Assembly (NCBI GenBank): GCA_018806985.1
Contig: JADANN010000354.1
Location: 1,060,501-1,124,500, forward strand
DNA from: Angiostrongylus vasorum
Lineage: Eukaryota > Nematoda > Chromadorea > Rhabditida > Metastrongylidae
Direction: 5' to 3'
DNA: 64,000 nucleotides
Shown here: one piece after another, positions 12,388 to 22,526 of the stretch
Numbering within the stretch: the stretch's first letter is position 1
Layout: each line of letters begins with the position of its first letter
Notes under the pieces: generated by a model
The model's input: only the letters and a program-made list of their open reading frames with translations
Database searches by the model: none
What the model was told of the DNA's origin: nothing
Program-made: the position numbers and the translations under genes

Positions 12388-12655
12388 CCCTCAACGTTGA
12401 TCAATCCCTGAGGGATGCCCCATGCATTCGACTTCATTGAGGATCGTTTTGGAGGTGTTTGAATGCATATCTGGCTTTTGCAATAGCTAGCGGTGGCCTA
12501 TCGATGTATCGAGCTAATGGTGCTATTCTTCCAGACAAATCTGGTACCAATTTGCCGACTTCGGAGGGATGGTAGGCTTGGTGAGCCACGGAAGCGAGGA
12601 TCGATTCCATGGGTGTGTTGCAGAGCGCCTCCGACCACTGCGCCACATGTGCCCT
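12388..12655 (-). repeat. SINE-A copy, full length
   Basis: Reverse-complement SINE-A from the tail (CAACGTTGATCAATCCCTGA) through the TCTGGCTTTTGCAAT block, the core (CTGGTACCAATTTGCCGA) and the head (CCACTGCGCCACATGTGCCC). An 8 bp TATGTATA occurs at 12370-12377 and again at 12656-12663, a possible target duplication in a TA-rich site. Confidence 0.85.
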
Positions 12656-12665
12656 TATGTATACA

Positions 12666-12691
12666 CAAATATATATATATATATATATATG
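12666..12691. repeat. TA dinucleotide tract
   Basis: A short, nearly pure TA run directly downstream of the SINE head. It could be a preferred insertion target or could have expanded after insertion. Confidence 0.85.
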
Positions 12692-13299
12692 TCAAAAAAG
12701 CATAAACTTACGACTATTAAATTTGGGAAAAGCGAACGCAAAGTTGAGGAAGCATTTGGAAAGTGGGATTGATGATTATCAACTTAGGAAATGAAACAAT
12801 GAATTTGAATTATGTAGCACAAAAATACCTGCAGAAAGGAATGCTCTAGTTGACGCTCGTGCATTAAAATCATCCGAAGCATTTGCTGTTCAGCAACAGA
12901 CAAGTATCAAAGTTTTCTCTTTGAATTTAGAAATTATTTCTTATGTCCGCTTTTATACGCTCTATGCGAACTATAAATTAATATGTTAACAAAGGAGTAA
13001 GGAAAAAATTGAACGTATAACAGAGTTCGTGTATTTTGCTAGCGATATGCCAATGGACGATTGTGAATTGGGCTTCGTTGCAATGTTTTTTGAACGATCG
13101 TTCATAGCAACCCATATTGCACATTGAACAACAATCTAGTAGTCAAAAAATAGCAAAGAAATAATTGGAAATTTTCGTTTGATTTCCGCAATCACAATCA
13201 TATCAACGTCACACAATAAGCGAAGAGCGCAAGTGAATGACAAATAGTTTTGGTCTAGGGAGATTACTGTATGAAAAAAGCCAGTATCCAAAATACATG
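12692..13299. other. unassigned sequence
   Basis: No supported feature. AT-rich. Confidence 0.5.
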
Positions 13300-14128
13300 G
13301 ATAATTGGATCGTCCGTCTTCACGAAATGTGCCGACCTCAGCACATTTGTCATTCGTTTCTTCCACTCGCAATCGTCGTCCATGGTAATGGTTTAATTGG
13401 AGCATAGTGTCGTGTACGAGTCTCATACAGTGACATGAAAAACGAATGCAGCTGCGAGTACAGCCGATTAACCTTGGTTACGAACACTTCCACCTAGCGT
13501 GTAGGTGGCTGTCCTTGAGGATATTAGCATTCTCTTACAATCCACTCTACTGTTCTTTTCGTCCATTTGTCGCCTGTTCTTCTCATTATGTGACAGGCCC
13601 ATCTATGTTTCGCTAGCGATGTATATTCTCCTAGATCTCGAACATGTGACAGATTTCGAAGATCAGAGCTTCGCATTCCGCCTAGATATTGAGAATGCCG
13701 GTTTTATTTCAGAAGATATCGCTCAGCCGCTCTGTGAGTGGTGTCGAGTATTCGTGACGTCGTTGAAGTATCAGCCCACGTCTCTGCAGAATAACAGAGC
13801 GCTAGGAGGACCCTTGAATCGAAAAGGTGAGCGCGGATTTTCGGGTCCTCCATTTGGTCGGTCGCTTCTTTGAGAGGCCCAAATTCGGCACAAGCTGCTT
13901 TTCTTTTTCTGTCTAAATCTTTTTTCGTGTTGTTTTCCATATTCATCGATCGTCCAAGGTATATGTATGAGGGAGTCCTTGCAATCAGAAGATATCCAGT
14001 CCAATTTATTCTCCTCGGTACCATGGGTTTTTCATGAACTGGTTCTTCTTCCGATTAATGCGTAGCCCGATATTTTCTCTGTTTTCGTTGAGCTCATTGA
14101 CTGTTGTCTCTGCCTCGTTGTGGTAACT
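13300..14128 (-). pseudogene. RTE retrotransposon fragment, RT C-terminal half
   Basis: Minus strand, 5'-truncated near 14128. Translating downward, 14125-14030 reads NEAETTVNELNENRENIGLR. The frame at 14024-13704 reads YIYLGRSMNMENN, then KRKAACAEFGPLKEATDQ, KIRAHLFDSRVL and YSAETWADTSTTS. 13610-13450 reads KHRWACHIMRRTGDKWTKRT, then a GQPPTR block with stops. The frame ends near 13335 (W-TIASGRNE, then a stop). The sequence just past the stop, GTGAAGACGGACGATCCAAT, is probably the element's 3' end. The palm, endonuclease and 5' region are missing. It is a different RTE lineage from the 1.7 kb copy, judging by the ADTSTTS block. Confidence 0.8.
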
Positions 14129-14477
<349 letters not shown>

Positions 14478-14872
14478 ACGCACACCAGTTGTTGTTTTGA
14501 AGAACAGAATGAGGGCCGAACACAACAGTTCGTTGCGTCAATCTTCAAGCATTTGTAACGTTGACAGAGCTTTACGTATTAGATGCTTAAATGATAAAAA
14601 TTTTGGTGCATCTGTCACCTAATGATCTGTACACTGTGGGCGATTGTGCTTGTGGTCTTGGGAATAGTACACACAAAAATCAGTGCAGTACAGTAGTTGT
14701 TTTATCCAATTTTTCTCAAGTTTAATTTCGATAATTTCCGAAAATCGCCGGAGATGCCGGGTAATATGGCTTTTTATGAAGGAGACAATTTAAACATAGG
14801 TTCCATTAGGACTTCTTAGATTTCTGCGTGTTGCGGTAGTGAAAGCTACGCCTCATAAAACAAAAAAGGGTA
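14478..14872. other. unassigned sequence
   Basis: No supported feature. Confidence 0.5.
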
Positions 14873-15090
14873 AAGCTTTTTGGCATTGATCAATCCTTAA
14901 GGAATTCTCTTTGCAGTCGAGGTCGCCAAACATAGTTCGAAGCAATTGAATGCATACCTAGCCTATACATTGACTTGCGATGGTCTCTCAATGCATCGAG
15001 TCAATGCTTTTATTCTCGCGGACAAGCTTGGTAGTAATTTGCCGACTATTCTAGGGCGCCTCTGACCACCGAGCTAGACGCGTCCGTTTG
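14873..15090 (-). repeat. SINE-A copy, internally shortened
   Basis: Reverse-complement SINE-A: tail GGCATTGATCAATCCTTAAG, the ATTGAATGCATACCTAGCC block, core TTGGTAGTAATTTGCCGAC, then a direct jump to GGCGCCTCTGACCACCGAGC in the head. The segment between core and head is deleted. Confidence 0.75.
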
Positions 15091-15181
15091 CTGCCATTTC
15101 TTACAAATCGGCTGGCATAACTTGTTAAGTACAGGGTACCAAACTGTACACATCTTGAAAAAAGAGTGGAGTGTTAATTTT

Positions 15182-15422
15182 AACAATCACAAGGATGCTG
15201 AGAATTCAGCAAATCTCGGAATCGCAGGCGCGCTTCGAACACGCTTTTAGCTTTTCACGTGTTGCCCACTTCACCATCGAGACCCTTGCTTTGTCTTTCT
15301 CTCAGCCAGCTTTTTACCTCAAAGGTGTCATCAGCAATAATCTATCAGCAGAAATGATCTGAGGAGAACAAATCACAATTTAACCTAGTTAATTTGACGC
15401 TGCAGTAGAAATCACAATGTTC
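15182..15422 (-). repeat. Repeat D copy
   Basis: It starts at ATCACAAGGATGCTGAGA with the degenerate tRNA-like segment in reverse, continues through TTGCTTTGTCTTTCTCTCAG and GTCATCAGCAATAATC, and ends at TAGAAATCACAATGTTCC. It overlaps a 63-codon frame that is not a gene. Confidence 0.65.
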
Positions 15423-17103
15423 CAACTTTTATTGGGTTAAAATGAAAACAAAATAAAAAATAAACTGAAAGCCAAGACAATCTTCTCTCTCTACTTTGCC
15501 CTCATTTTTTCTTTTCTTTATTTTTTTTCTTTTATAAGTAAGCGTCTCAGTTAGGCACATTTAAAACCACATCGTAGGTTGATTTCACTACAAACGCACG
15601 TTTGGTCACTGCTTTGACCCATATCGGGCTACATACGCCTCCAATCCCTGCGTGTCGGCGAACAGCATCATACGTGAGTGGGGGAAAAGCTCCATCCGAT
15701 TTACAAAAGTCGGTAATTGTCTATTTAAACCTATGAGGGCTCTACATTAACTATCCCAGAACCTGTGGAGAGAACCTAGTCGTCCATCATTCAACAAGAT
15801 TCATTGAGAAGACAAGGTGGTAACATGGTAACGGAACCGATGCATAAATTGGAAGACCTTTATAGACAACAAGTACGAACAACGCAATGAATGGTCGAAC
15901 TAAACAAGCGCTGACATCTAAACGATATGTGACGTCGGGCCATACAAATGAAAAAAATCACGGATCACTTTTAATTCAATGAATCATCCAGTAAATCGAG
16001 CAAGAATTACTAAATTCTGTTCGCTTTGTCGCATATGAAAAACGGCTTTGTAGGAAAACTCTGTTCTTTGAAGCGACACAACACCGTACTTCTGCAGTAA
16101 TACGTCTTAATCTTGCTGTTATCAACGAGCCTACTAAGAGGATGAACCTCTTGAATGCGTGAAGATTCGACACTCCGAGGTACTCTTCAGCTGGGATGAG
16201 ACAACAAGCCACATGCCTACACCAGGAGAATTTTTGACTCTGAGGTCATAGTAAAAAAATACGCTGTAGAAGGCACAGAACCAAGAACATGTAGGAAAAT
16301 TACGATAGCTTTTGAAAAAAACCTATGCTGTCAACGGAGCCATCCTGCTAAAATTAAATCTCGATTGTTTAGAGGCTATGATGCATATTGCCTCCCCTTT
16401 TTTAACGGTATGGCTCAAGCTAAGAACACAAACTTAAACTTTCTTTTTTAGCTTTTGAAGAATTAAATTTCAACTCACATGTGAAAGGACGTTTTACAAA
16501 AACTAAACTCTTGACACACTAATGTCGACTCCTCATTTTGAGTGCCGGGCAAACAACTGGAGGCGTAGCTTTTGGTCACCATCGTGGTAAATCATATGTG
16601 ACGACGCAACCTCGGCCAAAATGCCTACCGCAAACAAGTGTGCCTGCTTTTGACGGAGTTTTCGCTGTATTATTAAGTTTTTTGTATTTTTTTGTTGACA
16701 AGCAATGTTTTTTTTACAGCATTTCTGTTTCTCTATGTGGCTTCCTATGGTTTTGGAATATATACAACTCTTTTATAAGATGGTAAAACCTAGTCCATAG
16801 CCACTTCAAGCTGTTGTGAACATTTGGCATGGTTTTTTCGGATATGTAATACGTGATCCAAAAGAAGTTCAATTACATTTCCAAGCGTAGAATGGAGCAC
16901 ATGCCTAACGGTGCGAGTCATAAAATCTCTGTTTGATAGGTTGTCGAATGGTTGTAAAAAAATGCAGCAAAAAGCTCTTCTTCAAAATAGTCGGCAGAAA
17001 AGCCAATGCTTCGTGCATAATTCACTGTTTTAATCCATTCTCTATATTTTTGCCAATAGTGTCATACACGTATATTTATTTACATTGTTTTGACTGCCCT
17101 CCC
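15423..17103. other. unassigned sequence
   Basis: Contains a T/C-rich run at 15480-15535. A minus-strand open stretch (15976-16212) and a plus-strand open stretch (16538-16786) are unrecognised and lack convincing splice signals. No feature supported. Confidence 0.45.
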
Positions 17104-17490
17104 AACGGCTTACCCCCTCATAGTGGCTGGGAGGTCTTCCTGGATGTCGGACTGCGATGTACAGCGGGGGGATTTACCCGTGGCAGGGTCTCCCTAAGCT
17201 GAGAAGGAGTCCGGCGTTCCCATCAGGAAGCCTAGCTAAGAGTAAACCAACACCAGGATCCACCACTGTCCTGGTATCAAAGTCTCATGGAGGCAAGTCT
17301 CTCTCTGATCCACAAGGGCTGCGACTGCCTGTTGTGGTGAAGACCTGGGGCAGACTTTCGCCAGGCTGGAGCCTGGGATTCCAGGGAACCACAATTGCTT
17401 AACCAACAAATCTCCGAAAAATGGAGATTATGCTGGGAAACCCGCACGGGTGAGGATGGGCCATTCAAGTGTCAAGTGTGTCAAGTTATG
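17104..17490 (+). repeat. Repeat C copy 1
   Basis: Dispersed repeat shared with 41102-41512 and 55188-55540. Landmarks in order: GTGGCTGGGAGGT, GATGTACAGCGG, AGGAAGCCTAGCTAAGAGTA, GATCCACCAC, CACAAGGG, GACCTGGG-CAGACTT, AACCACAATTGCTTAACCA, GGAGATTATGCTGGG, GATGGGCCATTCAAGTG. It ends in imperfect tandem GTCAAGT units, a LINE-like short-tandem tail. It encodes no recognised protein; in-frame peptides such as PAFPSGSLAKSKPTPGSTTV are conserved only as part of the repeat. It may be a non-autonomous element or the 5' part of a larger retrotransposon. Confidence 0.75.
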
Positions 17491-17498
17491 CAGGTATT

Positions 17499-17507
17499 TA
17501 CTGTTTA
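17499..17507. repeat. SINE-A target-site duplication, left
   Basis: TACTGTTTA, repeated exactly at 17799-17807, flanks the next SINE-A. The insertion site lies at or just past the end of repeat C. Confidence 0.65.
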
Positions 17508-17510
17508 TTA

Positions 17511-17798
17511 AGGGCGCATGTGGAGCAGTGGTTGGAGATGCCCCCATAACAAGCATGTGGAATCGATCCCCGTGCCCATGGCCCACCAAGCCCTCCATCT
17601 CTCCGGGATCGGCAAATTGGTACCAGACTTGTATGGGAGGATAGCAGCACGGGCTCAATACATCGGTAGGGCACCGCGAGTCATTGCAAAGGCCAGATAT
17701 GCATTCAATCGCCTTCAACTACACTTAATAAAGTCGAATGCATGGTGCATCCTTCAGGGATTGATCAACGCCGAGAGCTTCATTTATTTATCCTTTCA
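17511..17798 (+). repeat. SINE-A copy, full length
   Basis: The head is GGGCGCATGTGGAGCAGTGG with a B-box-like GGAATCGATCC, and the 5' GGGCGCA can pair with the GTGCCC after the B box as a tRNA acceptor stem would. The core AATTGGTACCAGACTTG, GGCCAGATATGCATTCAAT and TTGATCAACGCCGAGAGCTT follow. A 9 bp duplication flanks it. Confidence 0.88.
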
Positions 17799-17807
17799 TA
17801 CTGTTTA
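17799..17807. repeat. SINE-A target-site duplication, right
   Basis: Second copy of TACTGTTTA (17499-17507). Confidence 0.65.
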
Positions 17808-20410
17808 GCACTAACCTTTGGCTTTGCAATAGGCTTACATTCAACAAAGATTCGAGTAGCAATTGATCCGCATTTGAACTGGTCGTAAAAGCCCTTCTAA
17901 AATTTCAGAGCATTTGCAAACATCATTTCTGAACTAAAACTCGCCAGTTAAATGATATTTCTCCAGTAATTGTTCCCGAAAACAACTAAAAAAAATATTT
18001 GCTTTCTTCTCAATAACTGTCGTTCATTGTTGAAAAATCAGATGTCAACAATAATTTTAGAATTTTTTCCCGCCAAACAAACATTTGCTACATTTACGCG
18101 CCAAATGTCCAAAGCTTCTTCGAAAGCCACAGCCTTTCAGACATATTAGTTGTGGCAACCAACAGGCATACCGAGATCAACGTTGGTGGGCAGTATTTCC
18201 AACTGTGAAAAAAGTTGCTCTTTATTCTGTCTAAAAAAACTTACTGGATTATATTTTTCTTTTGAAAGAAAACTACGGCTTAGAGTTTCCTCAAGTACAA
18301 AGCAGAATCCAAACGCAAAATCCGATGAACTACATGGAATGCGGATATGAGAGAGACAATGAACTGAATTGGTTAAGTGCTGGGATTCGCGGATTATGGG
18401 ATGTGTGGTCACATAATTAGGGCAGATCATAAAACAAGTTATCAGCAAGCAAGTTGTTAGTCCTGTACTTTGTCAGAATTTTTTTCGAACAGTAACGAAA
18501 TATACAAAGCTATAAAACGTGAAAGATGTTAAATTTTCAGAACCAGTGCTTTACATTTTCAAATCAAATACCAAATCCACAAAGCTAAAGCTAACGATAA
18601 ATACCTAAGACGCTGCTTCCTTAATAAGTAATCAGTGAATTTGTTGGGTCAACGCTGGCCACTGAACTGGAGAGAACTAAACGAGACATTCTCGCTTGCA
18701 ACGGTATAGATCGGCGCAGGTGAAGAAACTGCGCACTACAAAAATTACGATCCACGATCACTTGTCGCTGCGTTTTCTTACTCACATTCTTATCTTTTCC
18801 CTTTTTTTTTCATTTCATAGAACTTCTGCTGATTCGGGTGCACGAACGCAACCCAGTTCGGTTTCGGCGAGCATTTCTTGGTTGACTTTTTGTTTGCTTG
18901 CTGACGTGATAATTATTCGTTTAGTAGACAACTTTGACAAGTTTAACCATAAACTAAAGCAGAAATGAGACAGATTATTTAAACAACTCAAAATCCACTG
19001 AAGTTTAATTCGTTTCTGCCGAGTGGCATATAGCTCAGTGGGTTCTTTCCACACGAGGGAGTCGAATCATCGGTTTTTGATGCGATCCTCCTACCTTAAC
19101 TTTTAATCTGGAAATAGTTTTTCATTTCTTATTATGTGATGTCAGGTGGAACTTGAACGGTTTGAAAATACCAACTATTAGACAATTTTTTTAGACGCTA
19201 TTAGGTAGGGGAAGCACCCCTGAAACACTAGCTGCATTTCAGGCTGCGGGTGTGCGAAATATAGCAAGGCTTGAAATTATTGACAAGGTCGGAGCCACTA
19301 AGAAAGTGGTTTTCTCTTACCTGGAACGCCAGTCCCTGTTTTTTGATTTTGAGAGAGTCAATCATGCTCAATATAGTCTTCTAGGAGTCACTGAACATCA
19401 GGTTTTTTCTTCTAGCATCTGAGTAAGTATGAACTACTGGCTAGCGGTCTTTCCGAAGGTCGCGAGTTTTTTTGCTCTGGATCTTTCTTTCTGTATGTGT
19501 ACTACGAAGATGCTCAGATTTCATTCTGCTTGTGTAGCCTACAGGTAGCCGACCAGTGAGTTGGAAGAGTGGTAAAGTCGAATAGATGTTCTCGATGCCG
19601 GGTGTTCTGTGTCCTTCCCACTATATATACAACGCTTCGAAATTTCTACTTTCCACTCCGCACGGTTCTGAAACCAAGTTATCCATTTCAGAAGAATAAT
19701 ATAAGCTAGTTCCGAGAAAGAAGAGCACCTATTGAGGAATCTTATGCACACGACAGGAAAAAATGACAAGCTTGGTGGAATCCTCTCGAGCCACCTGACC
19801 ATCAAAAGCAAAACCAGCGACACAGGTAATGGAAAGCCACCTTCTTAATGGGGGCCTAGACTGTCAAGAATTCCAAGCCTTGTTTCGTTTCGCTGCCCCG
19901 CTGCCTGAAATCTAGTGTGCGTTTCGGCGGTTTTTCCTTATCTAATAACATTCTTCGAGATATTGCCCAATTGTTCGTGTTCTCAAAGTATTCGAGTAAA
20001 AATCAAGAGACAGTTCTAATCTACATCGACAAATGTCGCCGAATCTCAATGCTGAGCCTCTCTTACTATTCCTTTCTTTAATTCATCCTTAGCAAAAGGG
20101 ATTGAACATTCAATGAAGGACAGGCACGGAAGTACGCAGAATTTTACCAAGTGCATCATACCCATTTTTTACGAAGCTCGCAGAATTATTTGCCATTGAT
20201 AAGCTCATACGAGGTAGATAAAAAAAAACTTTATTCGGTTAACATTTCAGCGCCTTCGCCTCCGCCTCCTTGAAAGCTGGGTTGATCAAAGTCGATTGTC
20301 GAATTTTTTTAAAGTCGTCGTCATGCTAGCTTATCAGGGAAACGATACATATTGATTATTTATGCGAGGTTGAAGAAAAATTGGTTTTTGAAATATTGTT
20401 AATTTCTGTG
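17808..20410. other. unassigned sequence, about 2.6 kb
   Basis: No supported gene. It includes a tRNA-like fragment at 19026-19075, listed separately. Remaining open frames are below 100 codons and unrecognised. Confidence 0.45.
19026..19075 (+). repeat. tRNA-like fragment
   Basis: A perfect A-box TAGCTCAGTGG (19031-19041) is followed about 30 bases later by a B-box-like GTCGAATCATC. The spacing is too short for a complete tRNA and no closed acceptor stem is evident. It could be a relic SINE head or tRNA pseudogene. Confidence 0.3.
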
Positions 20411-20615
20411 ACAGCTGATAATGAAGCACCAACGAACAATCAGTGTGGACAACCATTCTGTGTAAAATAACACTGCCGAGTATGGCTACTTCATTCGAGT
20501 GGTACTCCAAGTGGATTTGACTCGATGCGATCACGAAAACCCAAATCGCAAGAGGGAGCAGTTGTGGACAATAGACTCGAATCAATGCAGTTTCGAAAAA
20601 AGGCGACGACGCTGA
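20411..20615 (+). repeat. Repeat E copy 1
   Basis: Pairs with 28868-29050. Shared landmarks: ACAATCAGT, AAAATAACACTGCCGAG, GGCTACTTCATT, ACTCGAT-CGATCA, CCAAAT and ATCAATGCAG, in the same order and orientation at roughly 70% identity by eye. No coding capacity or known family. Confidence 0.6.
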
Positions 20616-20790
20616 AACGTTGGCGGGGTAAAGTGTTTTATCAGAATCGTTTCAGGTCATCAATGAAAAGATAAGTATTGGTTAGTCGTGCCAAGGTTAA
20701 AGGAAAGTCAGTTTTCGAAGTGTCGTTTTTTATCGAAGTGTTCAGAAAGTGATAATGTTATGATATCATATCATCATATCATCTTTTCAG

Positions 20791-20898
20791 CTTAAAAAGA
20801 GGAGTCGGTGCATGATGAGCGGCATCATCAGTGATGGCGACGTAGTGCAACTGTCAGCCAACAATTCCTACTCTCATGTTATACTATTTTTGTATTAG
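20791..20898 (+). CDS. Candidate terminal exon, unrecognised
   Basis: A near-ideal nematode splice acceptor (ATCATCTTTTCAG ending at 20790) is followed by an open stretch reading LKKRSRCMMSGIISDGDVV, then QLSANNSYSHV, and a stop TAG at 20896-20898. The stretch is locally GC-richer than its surroundings. No domain is recognisable and no partner exon was identified, so this may be chance. Confidence 0.18.
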   Translation, partial: LKKRSRCMMSGIISDGDVVQLSANNSYSHVILFLY

Positions 20899-21264
20899 CA
20901 TGACGTTTTCGTGACTGACTTTAAATATTTATCTTTCGCCAGGTGGAACAGATTTGTCGAACACCTCTCTTTACGTTGATTATTATGTTGTCCTAGAATG
21001 ACGAATTTCTTCTTAAAAAAGCTGCCGTTTAGGTCATTAAGGATCATTGTATAAGTTGGGATGCCTGCTAATTCAATTCTTCTGGAACTGCCTCTGTTCC
21101 AACTAAATATGAAGCTTTTTGTCAAAGTTGATAAACTGGCCATAAGGCGGAATTTTAATTCTCTTGATATTTCGATCAGATTCATAAATTCATGGACATG
21201 ACTCAACAAATTGAATCAACGTTTAGTCAATTTTTCTAAGGATAAATCAGGAGATAATTCAAAA

Positions 21265-21486
21265 GGGGCGCGTGTGGCGCAGTGGTCGGAGGCGTCCTGC
21301 GACACACACGTGGAATCGATCCTCGCGCTCATGGGTCACCAAGCCTTACATCCCTACATCGATAGGCCACCCCGAGTCATTTTAAAGGCCAGATATGCTT
21401 TCAATCACTTCCAAACGATGCTTAATGAAGTCGAATGCATGGCGCGTCCCTCAAGGATTGGTCAATGCCGAAAGCTCTATCCTCTA
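21265..21486 (+). repeat. SINE-A copy with a core deletion
   Basis: The head is excellent: GGGGCGCGTGTGGCGCAGTGG with the A box TGGCGCAGTGG at 21275-21285 and B-box-like GGAATCGATCC at 21312-21322. The sequence then jumps from CCAAGCCTTACATCC to TACATCGATAGGCCACC, so the AATTGGTACC core is deleted. The tail is intact to GGTCAATGCCGAAAGCTC. Confidence 0.85.
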
Positions 21487-22526
21487 TCTCGATGCTAATT
21501 CGGAATAAGATCTAGTAAAGAAGAAAGAGCAGTAAAATGTGGCGGTAGTTGTTACGTCGTGTTGTTGATCATTTTTAGTAACAACGTGGTCTGCTGGCTC
21601 ACATCCTGCCAGTAACTCGCAGCACTACCGAAAGTATGCGAAAGTGACGCCAGTGATTTGATGATCTCTCTGCGCAGTCTGCGCAGTGGCCGCAAAATAA
21701 TATCAGACATGTGGATGCTTGTATAAAAAAAGAATTAGAGTTGGATTTATGGATGACTTCTTTCTGCACCGTTGGGATTTCAAATGGTTGCTAACACGTC
21801 GAAGATTGATGAAGCCACAGCAGGGGCTGCGAATCCCCCCCTCTGTCGTCTGGAATTTCGGAATGTGCTGCTATTCTTCTCTCTTGAAATCTTCTCTTAT
21901 CGTTTCACTGCGGTGTTTTGTGATGATTTCGGCTTATTTACGATGGTATTTTTTCCAAAATAGACCAAGCAAATATAAGGGAGACCAAATTGTGATGGTT
22001 TGAGGACTTCAAATTATTATTTTCACGGCTGAATCTCTCTGCTTTTCGCATGAACAAGCATTACAAGTCAGTGGTTATTCCATTTCTCGCCAAAGAAAGG
22101 TGTCTGCACTCAGTTCTAACGTGTCATAAACTCAGTTAACGCTCCCAGTATTTGGTATAGAGGGATTCCACTGTAATATCATATTTCTTCTTTATTTGAA
22201 AGAAAAGCTAAAGAAAGATTTATAGGCTCGGATAGGATTGTTATACTCTGATTATTATCTTAAAAATGAGCGTCGCAACGACTAGTAATACAAGAAATGT
22301 TAGTCTACTCAAGGCTTTTTACTACTAGAAATTCTGAGAAGGCGCTCCATAAAAAGGAAGAACACGTCTGTCTCATCAACGAGTTCCTTATTGACGTTTT
22401 CATAAAGACTGATTTCGAAACACGTGAAAAGAAGGAAACTGAGCACAGCAACATCTATCAGTGAAGCTACTGGTTATACACAAATATCTCCACATCCTTC
22501 AGTTAAATTAAAGACCTTTTAGTTTC
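21487..22526. other. unassigned sequence left of the inverted repeat
   Basis: No supported gene or repeat. Several overlapping 60-95 codon frames at 21719-22003 lack homology. Confidence 0.45.
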
